Source: Anaerolineae bacterium (GTDB lineage Bacteria > Chloroflexota > Anaerolineae > Anaerolineales > E44-bin32). Taken from it: 56,163 nt of DNA. Every line of letters starts with the position of its first letter. Position 1 is the first letter of the stretch. Location of the stretch: NCBI GenBank assembly GCA_011174845.1, contig DUEW01000006.1, forward strand, positions 1-56,163, in the 5' to 3' direction. The notes below the pieces were generated by a model, which had not been told where the DNA came from, ran no database searches, and saw only the letters and a program-made list of their open reading frames with translations. This document shows positions 8,882-16,622 of this stretch, in pieces. The translations under genes were made by a program, and so were the position numbers.

Positions 8882-10924
8882 ATGGAGAATCGATACGATA
8901 TCCTCTTCCAACCGGTACGCATTGGCCCTGTGTTAGCCCCGAATCGATTCTATCAAGTGCCCCATTGCAATGGATTGGGGTATCGGATGCCAAGGGCTTT
9001 GGCTGCCATGCGGGGGATCAAGGCCGAGGGTGGATGGGGGGTCGTATGCACGGAAGAGGTGGAGATCCATCACAGCTCCGACCTGATGCCTAATTTAGAA
9101 GGAAGGCTTTGGGGGGATCGCGATATCGCCCCATTGCAGATGATGGTCGAAGCGGTGCATCAGCACGGCACCCTGGCTGGCATCGAGTTGACACACAGCG
9201 GTCATCACGCCCCGAACCTCTATTCCCGCGTCCCCCCGCTTGGGCCCCGATCGATGGGAGTATCCGGTTACCACCCGTGGCAGACTCGGCGTATGGACAA
9301 GGAAGATATTCGCAACTTGCGACGCTGGCATCGGGATGCCGCCCTGAGAGCGAAGCGAGCAGGTTTCGACATCATCTACTGCTATGCCGGTCACAATTTT
9401 TGCTTGGCGATGCACTTCCTATTGCGCCGCTACAACGATCGATCTGACGAATATGGTGGCAGTTTAGAGAATCGAGTGCGGCTCCTACGCGAATTGATCG
9501 AAGATACCAAAGAGGCCGTTGGGGATACCAGCGCTGTAGCAGTGCGTCTGGCCGTGGATGAGCTGATCGGTGAGGACGGCATCACCCATCAGGGCGAGGG
9601 TCACGACATCGTTGCCATGCTGGCCGAACTGCCTGATCTGTGGGATGTCAATATCAGTGACTGGCCTAACGACTCGGTCACATCAAGATTTGAGAAGGAA
9701 GGCTACCAGGAACCCTACATCGCCTTTGTCAAAACGCTCACGAGCAAACCTGTAGTTGGGGTCGGTCGTTACACTTCCCCCGAAAGCATGGTCACGGCTA
9801 TACAGCGTGGTGTGATGGATTTCATCGGCGCCGCCCGGCCTTCGATCGCCGATCCCTTTCTACCGCAAAAAATCAAGCAGGGCCGGACCGAGGATATTCG
9901 TGAATGTATCGGTTGCAATATCTGCGTGACTGGCGATCTACTCTCTGTGCCTATTCGATGCACCCAAAATCCCACGATGGGAGAGGAATGGCGCCGCGAT
10001 TGGCACCCAGAGATCATTACGCCAACGAAGGAACCCAAAGAAGTGCTGGTGGTTGGGGGTGGACCTTCCGGGTTGGAGTGTGCCCGGGCCCTGGGGCAGC
10101 GGGGTTATTCGGTTGTCTTGGTCGAAGCACGAAAAGAGCTTGGCGGACGGGTGGCTTTGGAAGCCAATCTCCCCGGATTGAGTGAATGGCGCCGCGTCAT
10201 CGACTGGCGCCTTACCCAGATTCAAGAGATGGATCAGGTGTCCGTTTATCCTGCGAGCCCGATGAGTGCTAAAGATGTCCAGGAAACAGCGTATGCGCAT
10301 GTGGTGATTGCCACCGGCGCATTGTGGGGCCGAGACGGTGTCGGGCGAACACACTGGCGCCCGATACCCGGATACGATCTTCCAGCCATCTTCACACCGG
10401 ATGATATCTTGGCGGATCGGTTACCGATGGGCCAGGTCCTCGTTTATGACGATGATCATTACTACATGGGGGGCTTGATCGCGGAATTACTTTCAAGTCG
10501 GGGGTGTGTTGTAACCATGGTTACCCCAGCGCCTTTGGTCTCGTACTGGACACAGTACACATTGGAACAAGAACGCATTCAGCGCCGGTTGATGGCGAAG
10601 GGTGTCACTTTGTTCACTCAGCATTCTCTCACCTCGATTCAGCCCGACCGTCTCACCTTGTCCCATACGATTTCTAACTTTGAAACATCTTTACCTTACG
10701 ACGCGGTTGTCTTGGTTGGCGCTCGCGCTCCCAATGACGAACTGTATCTTGCACTCAAGCCTGCCCTCGAGAAGAAGATCATTTCAACTCTGCGAGTGAT
10801 CGGGGATGCGGAAGCTCCCACGATCATTGCGCAAGCGGTTTTTTCTGGCTACCTCGCGGCAACAGAATTTGACAAAACATCTTCGGAAGGTACGCCTTTT
10901 CGGATTGAGTATGTGGAGGTTTAG
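8882..10924 (+). CDS. trimethylamine/histamine dehydrogenase-like iron-sulfur flavoprotein
   Basis: This 680-residue protein follows the TMADH / 2,4-dienoyl-CoA-reductase layout: an old-yellow-enzyme FMN barrel (1-335), a [4Fe-4S] site with C342, C345, C348 and C360, and an FAD/NAD(P)-like module starting VLVVGGGPSGLECARAL at about 388. The motif NRFYQVPHC puts C29 at the position of TMADH Cys30, which bonds FMN covalently. TQNPTMGEEWRRDWHPE is also TMADH-like. Of the TMADH aromatic bowl (Tyr60, Trp264, Trp355), the tryptophan near 261 seems kept, but residues 59 and 352 are Glu and Asp. Asp at the last site recalls histamine dehydrogenase. It probably oxidises a small amine and passes electrons to an ETF or similar acceptor. 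The substrate is unknown, and no electron-transfer flavoprotein is nearby. Confidence 0.88.
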   Translation: MENRYDILFQPVRIGPVLAPNRFYQVPHCNGLGYRMPRALAAMRGIKAEGGWGVVCTEEVEIHHSSDLMPNLEGRLWGDRDIAPLQMMVEAVHQHGTLAGIELTHSGHHAPNLYSRVPPLGPRSMGVSGYHPWQTRRMDKEDIRNLRRWHRDAALRAKRAGFDIIYCYAGHNFCLAMHFLLRRYNDRSDEYGGSLENRVRLLRELIEDTKEAVGDTSAVAVRLAVDELIGEDGITHQGEGHDIVAMLAELPDLWDVNISDWPNDSVTSRFEKEGYQEPYIAFVKTLTSKPVVGVGRYTSPESMVTAIQRGVMDFIGAARPSIADPFLPQKIKQGRTEDIRECIGCNICVTGDLLSVPIRCTQNPTMGEEWRRDWHPEIITPTKEPKEVLVVGGGPSGLECARALGQRGYSVVLVEARKELGGRVALEANLPGLSEWRRVIDWRLTQIQEMDQVSVYPASPMSAKDVQETAYAHVVIATGALWGRDGVGRTHWRPIPGYDLPAIFTPDDILADRLPMGQVLVYDDDHYYMGGLIAELLSSRGCVVTMVTPAPLVSYWTQYTLEQERIQRRLMAKGVTLFTQHSLTSIQPDRLTLSHTISNFETSLPYDAVVLVGARAPNDELYLALKPALEKKIISTLRVIGDAEAPTIIAQAVFSGYLAATEFDKTSSEGTPFRIEYVEV

Positions 10925-11093
10925 GAGGCTTGTAAAGCATGTTCATCGTAAGGGCGCACGGCCGTGCACTCTTACATCGTTAACTCCAATCGTAGGAATA
11001 GTTTGGATCCTCACCCCAACACTCACCCTGTTTGTTCCGTGGCCACAGGCTTCGGCCTACGCATCTGCGCACCATGTGGGTTGGAAGCGCAAA

Positions 11094-11128
11094 GACAGTC
11101 ATCCTGAGCCTGTCGAAGGATGACTGTC
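11094..11128. repeat. palindromic REP-like unit between convergent genes
   Basis: Perfect 12-bp arms (GACAGTCATCCT / AGGATGACTGTC) flank an 11-base loop. The loop carries the GAGCCTGTCGA core seen in dispersed repeats of many environmental genomes. It lies in the 240-bp gap between the convergent amine-dehydrogenase-like and hydrolase genes. It could fold in RNA from either side, but no T-tract follows. The rest of 10925-11164 shows nothing recognisable. Confidence 0.55.
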
Positions 11129-11164
11129 GAGATTGGGTTTCATTGTTTTCATTGCGATAGAGTG

Positions 11165-11932
11165 CTAGGAAGCCGTTTTCTTTAATTGTCGATACATGAC
11201 CTCGATATTCCATTTATGGAGTCTCTCGGCGCCCAGACCTGGATGGATGGGATACTCGGAATCTTCGAGGATCTCATCAATGCTATGACCCTGGGCGATA
11301 TGGTCGGCGGTGCGGTTCCAGGAAAGTTCTATGTAATTTAGCTGGCTGATGACCGTGTCCTCTGCACATAGCAAGCCATGACCAGGCACGATGACCTGTG
11401 CGCCTAATGTGAGCAGCCATTTGAGAGCCTTCATGAGGTCAGGCACGTTGGCAGTAGCCAAGAACGGGTAGCGGCCCTCGAAAATCAGATCCCCAGCGAA
11501 CAGTACCTCGATCTCTGGGAGCCAAACGACTGAAGAGTCGGGTGTGTGCCCTCCCGCGTGGATGAATTCCAAGCATCTGTCACCGATCTCGATATTCCGT
11601 CGGTCCTCGAAAACCTTTGTGGGTAGTAACTGGGTCTTTAACTTGGTAGACTTCCGCTTCGCGATTCTCTGGTAAGTAAGCTTATGCGCCAGAATGGGGC
11701 AATCGAAGAGGGGGATGCCTTTGGTGTGATCGTTGTGGGAATGGGTGATACACACAAGGCATACATCTGAAGGTGCAACCCCCGCGGCAGCCAGGAACTC
11801 TCGAATGTCCGATTCGCGCGAAGTCGTGTCGATTACGACGATACCTTCACTGGTTTGGATCAACCCAACATTAGCTCCCCCCTCGGGACGAATAAAGGCA
11901 GTCACGCCAGGGGATACTTCGTGGATTTCCAT
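11165..11932 (-). CDS. metallo-beta-lactamase-fold hydrolase
   Basis: This 255-residue protein has the MBL metal motif THSHNDH (about residues 82-88), a later HAGGHTPDSSVVW with the third-site histidine, and LFAGDLIFEG with the bridging aspartate. A final PGHG motif completes the zinc or iron centre. The layout is that of glyoxalase II-like and related hydrolases. The substrate cannot be read from the sequence. It faces the amine-dehydrogenase-like gene end to end, so the two are not co-transcribed, and it is separated from the fdrA operon by about 600 bp. Confidence 0.82.
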   Translation of the reverse strand: MEIHEVSPGVTAFIRPEGGANVGLIQTSEGIVVIDTTSRESDIREFLAAAGVAPSDVCLVCITHSHNDHTKGIPLFDCPILAHKLTYQRIAKRKSTKLKTQLLPTKVFEDRRNIEIGDRCLEFIHAGGHTPDSSVVWLPEIEVLFAGDLIFEGRYPFLATANVPDLMKALKWLLTLGAQVIVPGHGLLCAEDTVISQLNYIELSWNRTADHIAQGHSIDEILEDSEYPIHPGLGAERLHKWNIEVMYRQLKKTAS

Positions 11933-12055
11933 AGGAGTAATTCTATACCCAACCTTTCTAAAACGATGTCTCTTCTAGATGAATCCCCCAACATCAGTTA
12001 CAAGCAAAAAGAATGAGTGAAGAATTGAAAACATCCGTCACGAACCACGATGAGG

Positions 12056-12082
12056 AAAGAGCTCCATGGGTTGGAGCTCTTT
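12056..12082 (-). terminator. hairpin downstream of the fdrA operon
   Basis: Arms AAAGAGCTCCA / TGGAGCTCTTT (11 bp) surround a 5-base loop. Only a short T-run follows on either strand, so termination would be modest. It sits after the operon and the MFS relic. Apart from this hairpin and the relic, 11933-12534 contains no gene. Confidence 0.5.
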
Positions 12083-12117
12083 ATGTCTTGCAGATACTTG
12101 TTAGCATGAGGGTGGTA

Positions 12118-12350
12118 AGGCGACTTGTTGTGTTTTCTGCGTTTCCTTGAGCCAGCGTAGGCTGACGAAAAATCAACATCACAATCGAACCGCTAACGTA
12201 GGGCAGACCCCAATTGAGATCGAAGACCACACTTCTCAGCAGCGTTCCGAAGATCCAACCCAGGTTGATGAAGAAATTGCTGAGCCCCCTGGCTCAGGGT
12301 GATGCGCTTCGAGGTCAGCAACGTAATCGCCGGGATGAGCAGTACAGTGC
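12118..12350 (-). pseudogene. C-terminal relic of an MFS transporter
   Basis: The complement resembles, at both DNA and protein level, the 3' end of the intact MFS gene at 24966-26156. LSNFFINLGWIFGTLL and VVFDLNWGLPYVSGSIVMLI match LSNSFVSLGRIFGPML and LVFDMHWGLPFVSASFVMLI. The reading frame is broken: residues before LSN (IPAITLLTSKRITLSQG) and after VMLI are in other frames. No start or upstream part was found past about 12350. It is a decayed duplicate, probably from a duplication or a recombined copy. Confidence 0.75.
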
Positions 12351-12534
12351 ATAGGATTAAGATAACAACAGTCCCACTCCAAGGTGTGTGTCTGGATTTG
12401 GACTTGGGACCAGAATGTCGTAAATTTGGAATCTGGCAATCTCAAACAAAAGATGAATGACCTAAAGAAGTGGAAAGGTTCGGGATGAGATCGGGGAAGT
12501 TAATCAAGAAGCCATGCTTAGTAGAAAAAAAAGA

Positions 12535-12708
12535 TTACATTAATTTCTCCAATATATCGATCATCTCTTGATCACCACCGGCCGGAGGGATCCAATCGAC
12601 CTGAACGACTTCGACCTCCTGTTGTTCTAAACTTTCTGCAAATCCCCTCAAGCCCATATTTATAATTACCAACTCTTCTTGCAGGAGATCCTCGACCTTG
12701 TCCTCCAT
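12535..12708 (-). CDS. detached C-terminal tail of FdrA/AllF (57 aa)
   Basis: This 57-residue frame reads IINMGLRGFAESLEQQ, then VDWIPPAGGDQEM. It resembles the C-terminus of E. coli FdrA as I remember it (INIGLRSFALELQ...SPVAGGNKK). It follows the fdrA stop in the same frame, separated only by TAG GAG GAA TGC before its ATG. The stop itself forms part of a strong ribosome site (TAGGAGG, 6 bases before ATG). It is therefore either an independently initiated tail subunit or the end of a readthrough product. 514 plus 57 residues approximates the 555 of E. coli FdrA. Confidence 0.82.
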   Translation of the reverse strand: MEDKVEDLLQEELVIINMGLRGFAESLEQQEVEVVQVDWIPPAGGDQEMIDILEKLM

Positions 12709-12717
12709 GCATTCCTC

Positions 12718-14262
12718 CTAAACATGTTTTAATAACTGGCAGCAAAAAAGCGCAGCTTTTGCATTGCTCTGGAATACGATCACGCCTGCTTCACGTAGCA
12801 GTCTCTCCTGCAGATCCAATTCCTGTGGATCCTCCTTGGTACCGCAGATCGATGCCACAATCGTCAACTCTCCACCCTGTTGCCGTACCATTTGTTTTGC
12901 TTCTAAGATCGCGTCATACAACTCGCCCACAGGGTCCATCGAAGCGTTAAATCCCAGAATAAAATCGAGCAGTAAAACGGCGACGGACGGATCCCGGCTT
13001 TCGCTCATGATCCGTTGTCTGCGTGTCGTGCCATCGATCATCGGATGGGGTCTTCCCAGCGTGTAGGTCTCATCGCCCATGTCGATCAGCGTATGCTCAG
13101 AACTTCTGTCCGGATCGGCGAGTTTGTAATGGGGATCCAGGGGCGCGTTTGAATGGACCACGATACCGGCCTCACCCAAGATTTGCTGAGATTGGTAGCA
13201 AAAGGTCCCACCAGCAAATAGTCCGCGAAGGAAACGTTGTTCGGGAGCCCAATCTGCGCGAGATTTTGACGCCAATTCACGCTCCTGATGTGTCAGCTCT
13301 ATCCTTATAGCTGTTGGCTTTTCTCCGACATGTTGGATCGCTGCCAGGACCGCATCGTCTATTGTTGTTGTCCAGGTTAGAGCTTCTCCCCCCTCGAAAG
13401 AATCCATACGCGCTCCAAGGAAGCAGCTGACGACAGGTTTACCGCAGAGCTTAAAGCGTGCGATAAGACGCTCAAGTGTTTTTCGCCCTGGTGGTTTTGC
13501 GATGATTGCTATGACCTTCGTTTGAGGGTCGGCCTCAAGCGCATCTAGCGCTTGGAAGCTGGTGATCCCTCCGATCTCATCCGAAAGGTCATGACTGCCA
13601 GTGCCGATGGCATGAGAAATTCCAAAACCGGCATTGTGGATCTGGCATGTAAATTCCTGCAGTCCCGTTCCCGATGGTCCGATCACACCGAACGCTCCCC
13701 TGTTGATGATGTTTGAGAATCCAATCCCGACCCCGCCAAGGATGCTGGTACCGCAATCCGGCCCCATAACTAGCAATTTTTTCTCCGCTGCAAGTTCCTT
13801 GAGCTTACGTTCTTCCTCAACGGGTACATTGCTGCTGAAAATGAATAAGCTCAACCCGGCGTCCAAGGCCTTTCTGGCTTCCCGGAATACGTATTCTCCC
13901 GGGATAGTTAGCACTGCGAGGTTGGCATGGGGTTTCTTGGCAAGACCATCATTGAGGGTGTGAAGAAGGGAGACCAATACTTTCTCTTCGAGTGCAAGTA
14001 AAGCTTGATCCAGCCCTCCTAGGACGGTATCAACAACCTGAGGGGTTTCTGCGATCACCGCGACGATCAGGTCGTTGGGCTTCGCAGTTACGATCTGATC
14101 TCCATAAATTCCGATGTCGGCCAGGAGTTGCTTGTTCTTCTCGCTAGCCATCAGGACCGCCGTCTGTAACACGCCTTTGTTTTGAGAAAGTCGTTTGTTG
14201 ACGCCCATCAGGAAAACAGAATCATAGTATTGGTTCTTTCGAATCACGAACCCGATGGCCAT
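12718..14262 (-). CDS. allF: FdrA/AllF, oxamate carbamoyltransferase subunit
   Basis: This 514-residue protein has succinyl-CoA-synthetase-like Rossmann features: LLVMGPDCGTSILGG, GAFGVIGPSGTGLQEF and HAIGTGSHDLSDEIGG. TLGRPHPMID matches the E. coli FdrA family. AllFGH (formerly FdrA, YlbE, YlbF) make up oxamic transcarbamylase. This enzyme splits oxalurate with phosphate to oxamate and carbamoyl phosphate in anaerobic allantoin use. It lies 39 bp after allG in the ABC-importer operon. It ends earlier than E. coli FdrA; the missing tail is encoded just after, in frame, behind a TAG. No carbamate kinase is in the window. Confidence 0.88.
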   Translation of the reverse strand: MAIGFVIRKNQYYDSVFLMGVNKRLSQNKGVLQTAVLMASEKNKQLLADIGIYGDQIVTAKPNDLIVAVIAETPQVVDTVLGGLDQALLALEEKVLVSLLHTLNDGLAKKPHANLAVLTIPGEYVFREARKALDAGLSLFIFSSNVPVEEERKLKELAAEKKLLVMGPDCGTSILGGVGIGFSNIINRGAFGVIGPSGTGLQEFTCQIHNAGFGISHAIGTGSHDLSDEIGGITSFQALDALEADPQTKVIAIIAKPPGRKTLERLIARFKLCGKPVVSCFLGARMDSFEGGEALTWTTTIDDAVLAAIQHVGEKPTAIRIELTHQERELASKSRADWAPEQRFLRGLFAGGTFCYQSQQILGEAGIVVHSNAPLDPHYKLADPDRSSEHTLIDMGDETYTLGRPHPMIDGTTRRQRIMSESRDPSVAVLLLDFILGFNASMDPVGELYDAILEAKQMVRQQGGELTIVASICGTKEDPQELDLQERLLREAGVIVFQSNAKAALFCCQLLKHV

Positions 14263-14301
14263 TAGAAATCTTCTCCAGGAAGCGGGTGTTCCTTCAAGTT
14301 A

Positions 14302-15552
14302 TTACGTGTTGTATTTCTGACTAAATGCGATCAGTGCTTGCTTGAAGCATTCGATCGGTGCCCGAACTAAACCGGCACCAATAATCGGGTAGCCGGGATC
14401 TTTATGCGCAATCGCCGTATCGATGATGGGACTTACGTTGGTTTGCACGACCTTGCGAATGTCAATCCCCACGGATGTGCCTGCAAATCCGAGCGCTGGC
14501 ATTCGATAGGTAGGGTGTGTGGCGGAGGTGATCTTCCTCATCTCGCGAGTATATTCAAGCGCCTCCTCAGGTGTACCCCCGACGAGAGTCAGAATCCCAG
14601 GTGCCCCACCAATGGTGAAAGCTCCCCAACCGACGGTCTCAGCGATGGCTGAATCACCCATATCGAATCCGGCGTCATCGGCGGAGTAGCCAGGCAGGAA
14701 CAGCCCGTCAACTACTGGCGCCGGAGCAGTAAACCATTCATCTCCAAGGCCGCTGACACGAATCCCGAAATCGGTTCCGTTGCGTGCCATCGCGGTGACA
14801 ATCGTGCTGTACTCGATATCCATAACGGGATCGGTGATCGCTTTGCCACATGCCATCGCCAAGCCCAGGAATAGTAAATTGTGCCCAGCTAAGTACTGCA
14901 GCGTCGGGAGCGCCCGCTCTTTTAGGACATCCGCTTCAGAGATCGCGATAGCCATTCTATTGGCGAACAAGCTCGATGATGCACTATGGCGGTTGTGGAG
15001 CTCATCCCCCATTTGGAGTGCTTGTATGATAATGGGGTTTAACTCCAAACCTCCCATCTTCTGCAGCGCTTCCCGGAGCGTAGGAGCCCAAATGTCTCGC
15101 CAGAGCCTAAGACCGTCTAATGCATCTTTGCTGAATTCGCCAAATTGCTGCCGTCCTTCTACCTGGCGGCAGAATGCCCGGTTGCCAAAGGCTCGGTTTT
15201 CCACAACCCAGACCGGTGCCGAGGGTGAGATGGTGCCTGCCATCGGCCCAACTGCATGGTGGTGATGGTTCGGCTCAAGCCGGATCTCTCCCTTTTCAAG
15301 TTTAGCTCGCGCTTCCTCGGGACCTTCAGCCCAACCCTCGTATATCACCATGCCAATGATGGCGCCTTGTTGCGCGCCACACATGCGTCCCCACTCGATC
15401 GGCGGACCAGAGTGAGTGATCATCTTGTTCTCCAACCCGGGGATCACCTCACCTGCAGGGGCGACGTCAACAAGCACCGGATCACCTGATGTGAGACGGC
15501 GAACAGCCTCTTCATTCGCTTTCTCAATTTTTTGTTTGATATCCATGAGCAC
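14302..15552 (-). CDS. allG: AllG/YlbE, DUF1116 oxamate carbamoyltransferase subunit
   Basis: This 416-residue DUF1116 protein matches E. coli YlbE closely at several places: VSGLGDEWFTAPAPVVDGLF, MGDSAIAETVGWG, IDIRKVVQTNVSPIIDTAIA and GAGLVRAPIECFKQAL. The length equals the family norm (about 420). The start MLMDIKQKIEKANEEA may use the second Met (MDIKQK). It follows allH by 12 bp and precedes allF by 39 bp, the gene set known to give oxamic transcarbamylase activity. The conserved His-rich segment LEPNHHHHAVGPMAG is visible near residue 95. Confidence 0.88.
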   Translation of the reverse strand: MLMDIKQKIEKANEEAVRRLTSGDPVLVDVAPAGEVIPGLENKMITHSGPPIEWGRMCGAQQGAIIGMVIYEGWAEGPEEARAKLEKGEIRLEPNHHHHAVGPMAGTISPSAPVWVVENRAFGNRAFCRQVEGRQQFGEFSKDALDGLRLWRDIWAPTLREALQKMGGLELNPIIIQALQMGDELHNRHSASSSLFANRMAIAISEADVLKERALPTLQYLAGHNLLFLGLAMACGKAITDPVMDIEYSTIVTAMARNGTDFGIRVSGLGDEWFTAPAPVVDGLFLPGYSADDAGFDMGDSAIAETVGWGAFTIGGAPGILTLVGGTPEEALEYTREMRKITSATHPTYRMPALGFAGTSVGIDIRKVVQTNVSPIIDTAIAHKDPGYPIIGAGLVRAPIECFKQALIAFSQKYNT

Positions 15553-15564
15553 TTCCTTCTGGAG

Positions 15565-16551
15565 CTACGATTGGCACGAAACGATGGATCGAACCCTGAA
15601 TGTGTTTTGACTGGCCATGTCAATGGTGATCAACATGCCAGTCAATACACCAGCAAGCAAATCCCATCCTGTCGAGTGGCCAATTTTTATGAGCTTCATT
15701 CCTAGCAAATAGGTGCTTTCCAAACACTCATCCGTCAACAGGGCGTTGATGAACTTGTGAAGTGTTTCTGAGGCATGTCCAGTTGCATGGTCTTTCAGCA
15801 TGGTGAAGCTTATGACATGGGTGCGTGATTTCGCTCTTTCTAAGAATCGAGTCAAATCGGTAGCTCTAACATTGTGAAGTGGGGCGTATGTGTGCTGAAG
15901 GGTCATTACGCAAAACAACAGTCCCCCAATGAAATCGTCGCCCGATGGGGTCAGCCCTTCACCCAGGCCAATTAATTCAGCAGCAGTTTTAAGGATTCGC
16001 GGGAAATCGTGATCGAGACACGCCTTGGATATTTCTTGGATCACTGGCCATGCATATTCCGATACTGCTGTCAGTCTGGGAAATGAGTGCGGTGATGGTT
16101 GATCCTGGATACACTTCAGGAGCTCTGGGATAAAAATACCAAAGCCTTTTGGTGAAGGAAGATTATTAATTAAGGAAAAGATGGCGCCTAGATGCTCTGA
16201 AAGATCGCAAATCGGCAGGTGATCTCCAGGAAACGAAAGAGGTGATCCCCATATGGATGCCCGACTAAAATCAAGAATGAAGTTCGAAACAAGCCCTAAA
16301 TGCTGATCGATCACGGTGAAGGATGAATCAACCGCAACTCTTGGCAAGGGTCCAACGAGATGAATACCGCGTTGATGCATCGGGGTACTCTCAGTTGCCA
16401 ACCAGCAAAGATCATCTTGGGCGTTTATGAGATAGATTGCATTCGAGAATGCCGCAAGCACTCTCCCGTGTGAACCTTGCGTGAGCATACTGCGGGCTTG
16501 TTCACCCATGCGGTGAATTATAAGCACCGGTTTTTTCGAAATGGGTTTCAT
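15565..16551 (-). CDS. allH: AllH/YlbF, DUF2877 oxamate carbamoyltransferase subunit
   Basis: The frame can be read from 16659, but the Met at 16551 (MKPISKKPVLIIHR) is chosen because the longer version would cross the stable stem-loop at 16567-16599. The resulting 328-residue protein has the DUF2877 signature LIGLGEGLTPSGDDFIGGLL. E. coli YlbF is shorter, with about 271 residues. The gene follows the importer lipoprotein and precedes allG by 12 bp. The ribosome site is weak, so it may be translated less than the lipoprotein gene. Catalytic roles of the three subunits are not resolved in the sequence. Confidence 0.82.
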   Translation of the reverse strand: MKPISKKPVLIIHRMGEQARSMLTQGSHGRVLAAFSNAIYLINAQDDLCWLATESTPMHQRGIHLVGPLPRVAVDSSFTVIDQHLGLVSNFILDFSRASIWGSPLSFPGDHLPICDLSEHLGAIFSLINNLPSPKGFGIFIPELLKCIQDQPSPHSFPRLTAVSEYAWPVIQEISKACLDHDFPRILKTAAELIGLGEGLTPSGDDFIGGLLFCVMTLQHTYAPLHNVRATDLTRFLERAKSRTHVISFTMLKDHATGHASETLHKFINALLTDECLESTYLLGMKLIKIGHSTGWDLLAGVLTGMLITIDMASQNTFRVRSIVSCQS

Positions 16552-16566
16552 CCGATTAACATTCAG

Positions 16567-16599
16567 ATCATCGGCAGGAGTATAACTCCTGCCGATGAT
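16567..16599 (-). promoter_or_regulatory. 15-bp intercistronic stem-loop after the binding-protein gene
   Basis: Perfect 15-bp arms (ATCATCGGCAGGAGT / ACTCCTGCCGATGAT) flank a 3-base loop, between the lipoprotein stop and the allH start. No T-run follows on the minus strand, so it looks like an mRNA stabiliser or attenuator. Such a hairpin commonly lets a binding protein be made in excess over downstream genes. Confidence 0.65.
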
Positions 16600-16622
16600 T
16601 TCAAACCATAGATTTGAGAGTG

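Noticed and set aside
12236-12445. A 69-residue minus-strand frame
   Set aside because: It is a wrong-frame reading across the decayed MFS copy; the homologous residues lie in the other frames.
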